Below, one piece after another: positions 35,818 to 44,464 of a DNA stretch of 64,000 nucleotides (the first letter of the stretch is position 1; each line of letters opens with the position of its first letter). Origin of the DNA: Candidatus Poribacteria bacterium (GTDB lineage Bacteria; Poribacteria; WGA-4E; WGA-3G). Under the pieces are notes generated by a model. The model ran no database searches. It was not told where the DNA came from and was given only the letters and a program-made list of their open reading frames with translations. The translations under genes were made by a program, and so were the position numbers. The stretch is from assembly GCA_022821965.1 (NCBI GenBank), contig JAJECN010000056.1:118916-182915 (forward strand). The letters are read 5' to 3'.

Positions 35818-36720
35818 TTATTGCTTAAGTCGTGCCCATGTGGTTGTGAGTTTTCCTTCTGCTTCGACAGCAAGCGCGTTCCCAATCTTTGCGCCGTTTT
35901 TACCTACCAGATGATGCGCGTTGCCCGATGCGTCTAAGAATTCCTGTATTCCTCCCGGTTCATCAAAATGCCACAACGCAGCCGTCTTTGCATCATTTTT
36001 GAACTTGCCGTCTGGCATAAAGCCTTTTTTGTTGACATCGTAACGAGCCTCCGTTGAGATGCGGACCTCATCAATATATCCAGTGAAGGAACTCCAAAAC
36101 GATTTATTTGGCGGACGACCAGGTATCTCAATTATTTTTCCAAACCCTCCAAGCACGAAGTCTTGTGGACGTAAGAAAACAACGCGTCCAAGAGGTGCTC
36201 CGTCTTGCCATATCCCTACGAGATCATTGACGATTGTTATTTTTTGATCCCCTTTTGACTGGTAAGCGATGTGGTGCCATTGGTTCAGCTCAAGTGCGAA
36301 TGGAAAAGGTATGGTATTGCCAGCGTTGGCTCCCCCAAAACGATAGGCATTTATTAGTAAGATTAGATCACCTTTCAGGGGCTCGATATTGTGCAGATTA
36401 GCCAGATTATTTAGATACGGTTGAAATTCATCGTTCACGATGACCATACGCACCTGTTGATGGAGTATCGTCACTAACGTGTCCTTGTTGGCGGGCGGTG
36501 TGGTGGGATATATCCATGCTTCAAAGGTGAATTCCTCCGTGCCATCGGGTAAGAGATAACCAAAGGTTTCAAAATCTAAAACGGCGTAATCATCTACCCC
36601 GTCGAGGACTAAATAGTTCCCTCCCGCGGGTGATGGGGGTGGCAACGCTTTAGCACTCAGCGGTATTAAAGTGAGCAGAAAGAGGCAACCAAAAATTGAC
36701 TGATTTCGTAGATTTTTCAT
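35818..36720 (-). CDS. Secreted LamG-domain protein with C-terminal KLTTTWARLK motif
   Basis: 300 residues from the ATG at 36720 (AGGAAA upstream). Signal peptide NQSIFGCLFLLTLIPLSAKA, then PPPSPAGGNYLVLDGVDDYAVLD. The LamG/concanavalin-like fold spans about 30-275 (FTFEAWIYPT, ELNQWHHIAYQSKG, FTGYIDEVRISTEARY, TAALWHFDEPGG). The stretch ALPPPSPAGG just after the signal is nearly repeated in the LamG protein at 44465. The end AVEAEGKLTTTWARLKQ is the shared tail. A family C element separates it from the upstream TolB-like gene. Confidence 0.86.
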   Translation of the reverse strand: MKNLRNQSIFGCLFLLTLIPLSAKALPPPSPAGGNYLVLDGVDDYAVLDFETFGYLLPDGTEEFTFEAWIYPTTPPANKDTLVTILHQQVRMVIVNDEFQPYLNNLANLHNIEPLKGDLILLINAYRFGGANAGNTIPFPFALELNQWHHIAYQSKGDQKITIVNDLVGIWQDGAPLGRVVFLRPQDFVLGGFGKIIEIPGRPPNKSFWSSFTGYIDEVRISTEARYDVNKKGFMPDGKFKNDAKTAALWHFDEPGGIQEFLDASGNAHHLVGKNGAKIGNALAVEAEGKLTTTWARLKQ

Positions 36721-36740
36721 CTGCGTAGGTTTCCTTGATT

Positions 36741-36858
36741 TTATAGTAAAGCCTACAATTAAATGGACACTAAAAGTTGGCGAGGTTACAAACCTCGCCA
36801 GCGGAGGTCGGGAACCGTTGTTTTCCAAATGTCAACATATTTTCGGGTTTTACTATAA
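36741..36858. repeat. Inverted-repeat element, family C copy 3
   Basis: 118 bp bounded by TTATAGTAAAGCC and GGGTTTTACTATAA, with the interior palindrome GGCGAGGTTACAAACCTCGCC. Same length as copy 2. Confidence 0.78.
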
Positions 36859-36912
36859 TTGTGGACTTTATTATAAAAACCCAATTTTTGAGAGCATATT
36901 TGCCTCTCACCC

Positions 36913-37902
36913 TCATTTTTTCACTGTGCCCCATGTCATTGTTAGCAAGTACGATTGTGGTGAAACTTGTAAAGCATACGTGGGATCAAACCAATCCCCA
37001 CCAAAACTCCAGATATTATCCGTCAACTGGGCATGAACACCGCTGTGCACATCGACTTTTAAGATCTGATGTGGACCATTAATTGCTTGTGTGTAGAGGA
37101 CTTCTCGTCCATCTGGCGATAACTCAGGAGACCAAGCATAGGGACCGGCTTCATCAACGAGTTGGCGGAGACCGGTGCCGTCGCGGTTGACGATGAAGAT
37201 TGTATTTTTGTCCATCCATTCATTGCGATGCTGCCTATCTCGGACAACCGCATGATTGTTCCCAGAAAAGACGAGTTTATTACCTATCGCCGACCAAGAG
37301 GGGAGGCGTTGCCATTGTATCGCTTTCTTACGTAGGAATTGTTTTTGCGCGTGTGTGCGGAGATCGATAAATGTAAGGCGGTCACCTATGATGCAAGCGA
37401 TTTCCCTCCCATCGGGTGACCACGCTGGATCCCTGCCATCTATGACGAATTCCTCTTCTTTTTCTTCTCCTAAAGTCGCAACGTAGATAGTCGACCTGGA
37501 ACACTTCCAGTCGATAGCACCATAAGCAATTTGTTTGCCGTCGGGCGACCATGTCGGATTGCTTTTATTCGTTTTTTTGTTCCCTTTGAAGACGCGCCGG
37601 ACGTTTGATCCGTCAGGGTTCATCAGATACAGATCGTCAATACCACCCTCACGATCGGAGACGAAAAGAATTTGATCGCCGCTTGGAGACCAGACGGCTT
37701 GTAGATCGTCGGCGGGATGCTGTGTTAAGTTCACCTGTCCAGAGCCGTCAGGATTCATAATGAAGACATCATAATTTCCATCCTGTACGGAGGTAAACAA
37801 AATTTTGGGTGTCGTTGGTGCTCTTGCGAAAAGTGGAGAAACGCTTACATTCAGCACCAATAGGCTAACTATGGCACAAACTAACAAGTTCACTGTTTTC
37901 AT
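36913..37902 (-). CDS. Secreted TolB-like beta-propeller with C-terminal TWGxVK tail
   Basis: 329 residues from the ATG at 37902 (GAGGGG 6 nt upstream). A signal peptide (KTVNLLVCAIVSLLVLNVSVSPLFA) precedes PD40/TolB repeats: DVFIMNPDGSGQVNLT, QAVWSPSGDQILFVSDREG, NPTWSPDGKQIAYGA, DPAWSPDGREIACI and SPELSPDGREVLYTQ. It has the divergent end VSPQSYLLTMTWGTVKK, which lacks the usual Lys before Leu but keeps Trp-Gly-x-x-Lys. It follows the WD40-dockerin gene by about 110 nt and precedes the LamG gene. Periplasmic or surface location. Confidence 0.84.
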   Translation of the reverse strand: MKTVNLLVCAIVSLLVLNVSVSPLFARAPTTPKILFTSVQDGNYDVFIMNPDGSGQVNLTQHPADDLQAVWSPSGDQILFVSDREGGIDDLYLMNPDGSNVRRVFKGNKKTNKSNPTWSPDGKQIAYGAIDWKCSRSTIYVATLGEEKEEEFVIDGRDPAWSPDGREIACIIGDRLTFIDLRTHAQKQFLRKKAIQWQRLPSWSAIGNKLVFSGNNHAVVRDRQHRNEWMDKNTIFIVNRDGTGLRQLVDEAGPYAWSPELSPDGREVLYTQAINGPHQILKVDVHSGVHAQLTDNIWSFGGDWFDPTYALQVSPQSYLLTMTWGTVKK

Positions 37903-38015
37903 AATTATGCCCCTCATAAAAACTTTAGAAGCGTCTTTCGTATGCTACCGTATCGAACAGACTGAAATTTACAAGTCATGTTACGTGGGTGCGCTCACGC
38001 GCACCCATAACGTCG

Positions 38016-40052
38016 CTACTTCAAAATCACCATCCGCCGTGTCGCTGAGAAATCCCCAGCGGTAAGCGTGTAGAAATACAAACCACTGGTGACCGGTTCA
38101 CCGACTGTATTCCTGCCATCCCAATATGCTGCACGAGTGCGCGAGGTATATCGACCCGCCACCTGATATCCCAGCGACAGTTCACGCACCAGAGTACCAC
38201 GCGGATTGTAAATGGTCATGCGAACCGCTGCCGGTGTTTTTAACTGGTACGGGATCCACGTCTCCGGGTTGAACGGGTTCGGATAGTTGTGCAACAGGGC
38301 GGTTTCCGTTGGTGTCAGAAGTGCCAAGAGATCTTTAAGCACCTCAATCCCTCTTACTATCGTTGCGTCTTTATGTTCAAATTGCTTTGCGTCGAGTAAC
38401 CATCTTTGGACCTCTCCTGCGGTGAGTGTCTCTACGACCTGTGGATGTGCAGCGGGTGCCGATATAGTAACACTGAACGCTCCTGCCACCAAGACGAGGT
38501 CTTGAATGTTGACCACACCATCTTTATTGATGTCCGCCACATTCTGTCCAGTTCCAGTTTGCCCGAACTGCGACACAACGATGATGAGATCTTGGACATT
38601 GACGACACCGTCGGCGTTGAGATCGACTACGAGTTGAGAGGGTTCGGCGACGGACGTGACGGATTGGGGTGGTTCCATGAGGGGTGTGGTGGGTGCCAAC
38701 TCCCATACCTGAACCGTCCGGTCCCAACTCCCACTTGCCAGCATGCTACCATCCATGGAGAAAGCCACGGAAGTGACACTATTCCTATGCCCTTTAAGCG
38801 TCTGCAAGGGTTCTCCGGTTTTCGCATCCCATAACCGAATCGTGTCGTTATACAACAGAAATGTTCTGTCACTACCCCCACTCACTAACGTGTCCCCATC
38901 GGGAGAGAATACTACGGAATTAACATCATGCGTATGCTCCTCAAGCGTCAGCAGGGGTTCGCCAGTATCGGCATCCCACAACCGAATCGTCCGGTCATAA
39001 CCCCCACTCGCCAGCATGCTACCATCGGGAGAGAACGCGACAGAAAGAACACCATCCCAATGCCCTTTAAGCGTCAACAGGGGTTCGCCAGTATCGGCAT
39101 TCCACAATCGAACCGTATTGTCATAACTCCCACTCGCTAATGTGCGACCATCGGGAGAGAACACTGCGGAACGGACATAATCTGTATGCCCCTCAAGTGT
39201 CAACTTGTGTTTGCCCGTGTCAACGTCCCACAATCGAATCGTATGGTCATAGCTTCCACTCGCTAATGTGCTACTATCGGGAGAGAACGCAACAGAACGA
39301 ACGCCATCCGTATGCCCCTCAAGTGTCCGCAAGAGTTTCCCAGTGCCAGCATCCTGCAACAGAACGTAATTGTCCCAACTCCCACTCGCCAGTGTGCTAC
39401 CATCGGGAGAGAACGCTAAGCAAGTGACACCATCCCTATGCCCCTTAAGTGTCAACTTGTGTTCACCGGTGTCAGTATTCCACAGCCGGATCGTCCTGTC
39501 CCGACTCCCACTCGCCAGTGTGCTACCATCGGGAGAAAACGCTACGGAAAGGACATCATCCGTATGCCCCTCAAGTGTCAACTTGTGTGGGTCGCTCGGA
39601 ACATCCTCTACTTCTGCTGGAATGCTCGTCACTGTTCCGTCTGGCGTGAGCCGAAGCATATTCCGGCTGCTGTATTTTCCCCATACACCATCCACTTTAA
39701 TCTCGCCAACCCATCTGTATTCACCGGGAAGCGTTATCACATAGCCGTATAATCCAGTAGCTCTTTCTGAATCAGGAACATCGACCCAGGGACTCGTTGA
39801 ATCATCCCGCCTCTGCCATTTGGCGTTGCGAACTGGATCAATAGAATCGGTCCTTCGATTCCTTGTAGAGTAAACTATTATTCCTCGACCTCCTGCAAGG
39901 GCTACTTCAATTCCGTCCCTGAGTAGGTGGATACGTGATGACGGGGGATACTCATCCGCAGCCTGACAATAGTTGATGCCTTGCGCACCAACACTTATCA
40001 ACACAACAACTAAAATTACTGTTAGGCTTTTTTGATTAACAATTGTGCTTTT
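38016..40052 (-). CDS. Secreted WD40-dockerin protein with type IX secretion sorting domain (paralogue)
   Basis: 678 residues from a TTG at 40052, chosen because AAGGAG lies about 8 nt upstream and the paralogue at 32195 starts in the same way. Domain order is the same: signal peptide (LTVILVVVLISVGAQGINYCQA), the GLYGYVITLPGEYRWVGEI domain, seven WD40 blades with the sixth-blade insert, a dockerin pair (DLNADGVVNVQDLIIVVSQFG, DINKDGVVNIQDLVLVAGAFS), and a T9SS type-A tail from NYPNPFNPETWIP to SATRRMVILK. A proline-rich linker differs (LMEPPQSVTSVAEPSQLVVD). The blades are nearly identical to each other, which suggests recent internal duplication. Confidence 0.9.
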   Translation of the reverse strand, partial: KSTIVNQKSLTVILVVVLISVGAQGINYCQAADEYPPSSRIHLLRDGIEVALAGGRGIIVYSTRNRRTDSIDPVRNAKWQRRDDSTSPWVDVPDSERATGLYGYVITLPGEYRWVGEIKVDGVWGKYSSRNMLRLTPDGTVTSIPAEVEDVPSDPHKLTLEGHTDDVLSVAFSPDGSTLASGSRDRTIRLWNTDTGEHKLTLKGHRDGVTCLAFSPDGSTLASGSWDNYVLLQDAGTGKLLRTLEGHTDGVRSVAFSPDSSTLASGSYDHTIRLWDVDTGKHKLTLEGHTDYVRSAVFSPDGRTLASGSYDNTVRLWNADTGEPLLTLKGHWDGVLSVAFSPDGSMLASGGYDRTIRLWDADTGEPLLTLEEHTHDVNSVVFSPDGDTLVSGGSDRTFLLYNDTIRLWDAKTGEPLQTLKGHRNSVTSVAFSMDGSMLASGSWDRTVQVWELAPTTPLMEPPQSVTSVAEPSQLVVDLNADGVVNVQDLIIVVSQFGQTGTGQNVADINKDGVVNIQDLVLVAGAFSVTISAPAAHPQVVETLTAGEVQRWLLDAKQFEHKDATIVRGIEVLKDLLALLTPTETALLHNYPNPFNPETWIPYQLKTPAAVRMTIYNPRGTLVRELSLGYQVAGRYTSRTRAAYWDGRNTVGEPVTSGLYFYTLTAGDFSATRRMVILK

Positions 40053-40307
40053 CAAAATACCACTCCTTATAATATCCGTTTTCGATTTCAAGACGAAATC
40101 GAGGAGATGTGTGGACTGCGATTTGACGGAACCGATCCGGTTCGGTGTCCTAAAACAGGTCCACATTCACAGTTAACAACGCACAAATAATCAAGATACC
40201 TAACGTCCAATGTCCTTTCACGGTTTACCTCTATTATTTACTGCTTGATAATCTAATCTGTAAGTGAAACTTCTAATATGCATTACATGTTTGTTACACC
40301 TTCTATA

Positions 40308-40343
40308 ATTAAAGACACAATTTTCGGAGAAAAATTGTGCATA
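40308..40343 (-). promoter_or_regulatory. Shared ECF-promoter-like element, copy 2 (upstream of WD40-dockerin gene)
   Basis: Minus strand: TATGCA, 21 nt, GTCTTTAAT, about 256 nt from the gene start. Just upstream (40350-40375) lies ATTAGATTAAAATTGATTTT, a T/A-rich block also present beside copies 3 and 4, like an UP element. Confidence 0.5.
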
Positions 40344-40491
40344 GTTTGAAAAAAAATCAATTTTAATCTAATACGGTTGGGAAATTGCTGGTGAGTTATC
40401 AGTTAAGAGTCGGGAATCGGAGTTCCCTCCTACGTGATGAGGTGTTGGGGAAGAGGGGAGGTATCAGTAGATGCAGTTTGAAACCAAGCCA

Positions 40492-40744
40492 TAGGTGTCA
40501 ATTTAGGCGGTTTTTCGAGGTGTTTTGTAGGAAGGTTTCTACAAATGCTGCAGAAACACCCAAGCAAAAACCCCCTACGGGGCTTAGGTTTTTTGGTCAC
40601 ACACTGCTATAAACATTGCGTCCCTACGGGACTGAAGAGGTTTTTGAAGTCTTCAAGGTTTCCGCGTAGGATCCGGTTCGGTTAGGAAACCGAACCTACC
40701 GGTCTGGGTCTGAGACGTTTGTTTTTTCTAAAATTGACACTTAT
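40492..40744. mobile_element. Family A non-autonomous element, copy 2, with 21-bp direct repeats
   Basis: 253 bp from ATAGGTGTCAATTTAGG to CTAAAATTGACACTTAT. Flanks are an imperfect direct repeat: GATGCAGTTTGAAACC... (40471-40491) and GATGTAGTTTAAAACC... (40746-40766), 16 of 21 identical. Contains the AACACCCAAGCAAAAACCCC insert and the palindromic units found in copy 1. Confidence 0.78.
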
Positions 40745-40872
40745 GGATGTAGTTTAAAACCTTACCTACTGAATTTGGGGTTGGGAGATTAAGTTAACGG
40801 GAAGTGGGAGAAGGGAGAAAAAAATTAAGGCACGGAGACCTAATTCAAGAAATTGGTATTTAGGAAACAGGT

Positions 40873-42430
40873 TTTATAGTTCTTCTTCAATTGAGATATG
40901 AAATACGCCGCGTCGTTGTGTGACAATGTAAAGCTCATCTTTAAGGATTAGTTGATCTTAAGGTATCTTCCTGCACTCGTTCCCAAACACCTGCGTTGAG
41001 GCGATAAAGTCCCTCGTTTGTCCCGACGAACACCGTGTTTCCAATCGTAGCGACTGTGTAGATGCGTTTGATCGTTAATCCTTCGTTAAAGGGATCCCAC
41101 TGTGCCCCTGCATTCGTAGATCGGAAAACACCGTTATCTTGTAGAAAAAGATATATTGTCAGACTCGCTTGTGAACCGGTGCCTTGTGCTTCATCCGTGA
41201 TGATAAGTCCAACGGCATGCCCCTCTGGTCGAGGGCAAAAGGCGTTCCATGTTTCACCATCGTCCCTTGAAGCGAAAATTTCATCGGTAGAGACAACATA
41301 GAGAATTCCAGCGTGTTCTGCCATAGACATTCGGCTTTCGGGTATTGGGACGTTCGTGTTGACGAGCGTCCACGCAGTCGCATCCTTTGTCAATCTGTGG
41401 ATACCCGTTTGTGTCGCAGCGTAGAGTGTGCCGTCGGATGTCGCAAAGGTGTCAAAAACGTGACTCCTTGGAGGACCAATCACCTGTGTCCGCCGCGGCG
41501 TGGAAGGTATGAGGGAATCTCCTTCTGCCTCGGACGTTAGAAGCCTTTCAGAAGTTTGCAAACCTGCATCATTGTCTTTTCCAGTGGCTCCAGGACGCCC
41601 TGGCTGGTTTCGCACATCCGGTCTTGAATCCATATCAAGAACGACAGCTGTATCAACAATTTCAATGGTGGGTTCAGATGTTGCCTTGAAACTGTACGGC
41701 TTCTGAAAACGGACGAGGTATCGGGCACTCACGCCTAACAGCAGCAGGACCAAAACAGCCGCGGTGCCAAAAGCTGTCCACGGAAGAAACGGTTTCCCAA
41801 CCGGAGATGGTGTGGGTTTTATGTCAGCAACTTGCTGCATGATATTATCGGTCAGATTAGGAGGTAATTGGACAATCGCAAGCCCTTCCTGGATTAAGAG
41901 TTCTTCTTCGTTTTGTAGACGTTCTCGCGCCCGACGAAGCCGACTTTTAATCGTATTCACCGATACACCTAAAAAATCGCCAATCTCTCTGGGAACCATT
42001 TCACCGAGATAGTAGAGCGTTACGACTGTGCGTTCACTCTCTGGCAGCTTTTCCAGCAGCTTTTTAACGATTTCATCCCGATGCTCAATCGCTTCTGTTT
42101 CGCGTTGCTCCGATAAATAGTGGGTATAAGAGAATTCCTCTATGTCTCCTGTGCTTGTTGTCTCCAATGATTGCATCGCAGGTTTGTGTCTTTGGATCCA
42201 ATTGAGGCAAAGTCGATTTGCGATGACATAGAGCCATCCAGCAAACTGATCGGGATTCTTGAGTGTCGAAAGTTTCTTGTATACTTGGAGAAAAACGTCT
42301 TGCGTAATTTCTTCGGCATAGTGAAAATCGCCAACCTTCCGCCACGCAAGCGCGTGAACACCCTTTTGGTATTTCTGGACTAAAGCACTAAATGCCTTGT
42401 CGTCTCCTAATAAGATTCTGCGAATTCGGC
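40873..42430 (-). pseudogene. Broken ECF sigma-propeller gene (truncated at both ends, internal deletion)
   Basis: The sigma reading frame begins after a TAG codon near 42448 with no ATG, GTG or TTG before the conserved RRILLGDDKAFSALV segment, so the first nine or so codons of the paralogues are missing. Region 2, region 4 and the membrane helix (FGTAAVLVLLLLGV) remain intact, then three or four BNR/Asp-box blades, ending at 40941. About 530 residues of propeller are gone. Out of frame, 40948-40873 encodes the paralogue C-terminus LYIVTQRRGVFHISIEEEL. It overlaps the TolB-like gene stop. Translation could begin at M 42176, but region 2 would be lost. Confidence 0.82.
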
Positions 42431-43384
42431 GGATTGTTTGAGTCTACTCCATTGTGTTATGAGTTTTTCTGGAGTTGGGGAAACGTCAAGGAAACCCTCT
42501 GGCACCCACGTTGGACCCATATCCACTGCCGGGTGGCGTGTCAATCTGCGGCGGTTCCCTATGATGCCATTGATATCTGTTCGATAGATGTCAGCAGTTC
42601 TCTCCCACCAAGACATGAAAACAATCGTCTGTCCATCAGGGGACCAGGCGGGCGACCCCTCACCGTTCCGATGGCGGGTGATCCGTCTGAGATCTGTCCC
42701 ATCAACGTTTAGGATGCAGATGTCATAGCCTCCGAAAAAAACTGCGCAAAAGGCGATCTGCTTCCCATCCGGAGACCACGCCGGTGTCCATGCCTGGTTG
42801 GGTTGGTTTTCGAGTCTGCTCTGATTTCCGCCATCCGCATCCATGATATAGATACCAGACGGGTCCTTGAAGGAACGATAAGCGATGAATTGACCATCAG
42901 GCGACCAAACTGGGGTGTTGTTCTTCTCATTCGCATCTGTCAACTGTTGGAGATTCGCACCACTGGGTTCGATCTTGTAGATGTCAAGCGTCCCTGCTCT
43001 CTCAGAGGCAAACGCAATCCATCGTCCGTCTGGAGACCATGCGGGACTATGGTCACTTGCCGGATGGTTCGTCAATTGGTCGGATACCTTTGTGGTGAGG
43101 TTCATCACATAGAGGTCGTCATTGCCATCCCGAGAGGAAACATAAGCCATTCGCTGTCCGTCCGGCGAAAACGTAGGATAAGTCTCATTGGCTAAGTCGT
43201 CTGTCAGCTGCTGGAGATTCTTGCCGTTGATATCCATCATGTAGATGTCATAATTTTCATTTCGCTTGGAACTAAAGGCAATGTACGGAACATCGGATGC
43301 GTAGACGTATAGGTTTACCGAAAACAAAAAGTGAACCAAAAGCAGTGCGGTTCCAAATATGATATAAGTCAGTTGCTGTTTCAT
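42407..43384 (-). CDS. Secreted TolB-like beta-propeller with KLITQWSRLK motif
   Basis: 325 residues. GGAGGAG precedes the ATG. A signal peptide (LTYIIFGTALLLVHFLFSVNLYVYA) precedes six TolB/PD40 repeats (NYDIYMMDINGKNLQQLT, SPAWSPDGRWIAFASERAG, TPAWSPDGKQIAFCAV and others). The end DVSPTPEKLITQWSRLKQS is the shared tail. The final residues AEFAESY are read from what was sigma-factor sequence, because the stop falls inside the broken sigma gene. It follows its paralogue (43408) by 23 nt and is about 60% identical to it by eye. Confidence 0.87.
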   Translation of the reverse strand: MKQQLTYIIFGTALLLVHFLFSVNLYVYASDVPYIAFSSKRNENYDIYMMDINGKNLQQLTDDLANETYPTFSPDGQRMAYVSSRDGNDDLYVMNLTTKVSDQLTNHPASDHSPAWSPDGRWIAFASERAGTLDIYKIEPSGANLQQLTDANEKNNTPVWSPDGQFIAYRSFKDPSGIYIMDADGGNQSRLENQPNQAWTPAWSPDGKQIAFCAVFFGGYDICILNVDGTDLRRITRHRNGEGSPAWSPDGQTIVFMSWWERTADIYRTDINGIIGNRRRLTRHPAVDMGPTWVPEGFLDVSPTPEKLITQWSRLKQSAEFAESY

Positions 43385-43407
43385 TTGATCTCCTCCACGT
43401 CCGTCAT

Positions 43408-44370
43408 TTAGTCACCGACAGATTGTTTGAGTCTGCTCCATTGTGTTATTAGTTTCTCTGGACTCGGGGAAACAGAGAGAGAACCCGCGGGCACCCACGT
43501 TGGATCCTTATCCACTGCCGGGTGGCGTGTCAACCTGCGGCGGTTGTTTCCATCCACATCTATGAGATAAATGTCAGAATTTTCCTCCCACTTGGCACCA
43601 AAGAGAATCAATTGATTATTCGGAAACCAGGCAGGGCTTCCATCCTTCGATGGATGATGGGTCAATCTGCGAACATTTGTCCCGTCCGCATTCATGATAT
43701 AGATGTCTCTATTTCCGAGAAGCCCGGTACTAAAGGCGATCTGTTTCCCATTTGAAGACCATGTGGGGACAGTTTCCGCTTGTTCTTGCCTTGTCAGGCG
43801 TTTGAGTTTTCCACCATCAGCATTCATCACATAGATATCAATGTTGTTAGCCTCGTTAGCAGCAAAAGCGATTGATTGACCATCAGGTGACCAAGCCGGG
43901 TTGTAGTTATCTCTCTCATGTGTCAACTGTTGGAGATTCGCGCCGTTAGGTTCGATTTTATAGATGTTATACGTTCCTTCTCTATTAGAGTCAAACGCAA
44001 TCCATCGTCCATCTGGAGACCATGCGGGATTCGCGTCATGTTTCGGATGGTGCGTCAACCGGTGGGATACCTTTGTATTGAGATTCATCACATAGATTTC
44101 CAGATAGCCGTCATGCCGAGAGGAAACATAAGCCATCCGCTGCCCGTTCGGCGAAAACGCTGGTTTAAACTCATGCGTTGGGCTGTTTGTTAAGTTCTGG
44201 AGATTCTCGCCGTTTATATCCATCATATAGATGTCATAATTTCCATCTCGTTTAGAACTGAAAGCAATATGTGAAACATCAGAGACTTGCGCATAAAGGT
44301 CTGCCGCGAGCAATAAGCATATTAATATCGTTGTGGTCTCCAACGCGATATAGGCAAATTTCCCTTTCAT
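43408..44370 (-). CDS. Secreted TolB-like beta-propeller with KLITQWSRLK motif (paralogue)
   Basis: 320 residues from the ATG at 44370, matching its paralogue's start; two upstream Met codons are alternatives. A signal peptide (FAYIALETTTILICLLLAADLYA) precedes TolB/PD40 repeats such as DIYMMDINGENLQNLTNS, NPAWSPDGRWIAFDSNREG and SPAWFPNNQLILFGAK. These resemble the periplasmic TolB propeller but there is no TolB N-terminal domain. The end VSPSPEKLITQWSRLKQSVGD is the shared tail. It follows the LamG gene by 94 nt, in a LamG, TolB-like, TolB-like, sigma order. Confidence 0.88.
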   Translation of the reverse strand: MKGKFAYIALETTTILICLLLAADLYAQVSDVSHIAFSSKRDGNYDIYMMDINGENLQNLTNSPTHEFKPAFSPNGQRMAYVSSRHDGYLEIYVMNLNTKVSHRLTHHPKHDANPAWSPDGRWIAFDSNREGTYNIYKIEPNGANLQQLTHERDNYNPAWSPDGQSIAFAANEANNIDIYVMNADGGKLKRLTRQEQAETVPTWSSNGKQIAFSTGLLGNRDIYIMNADGTNVRRLTHHPSKDGSPAWFPNNQLILFGAKWEENSDIYLIDVDGNNRRRLTRHPAVDKDPTWVPAGSLSVSPSPEKLITQWSRLKQSVGD

Positions 44371-44464
44371 TTTTATTTTCTCCATGTATGCCATTTAGAA
44401 ATGGTGCGTTTGGCAATGATGGGTTTAAGGACATAGAAAGTCGCGTATTGCGACCTTCAATGCC

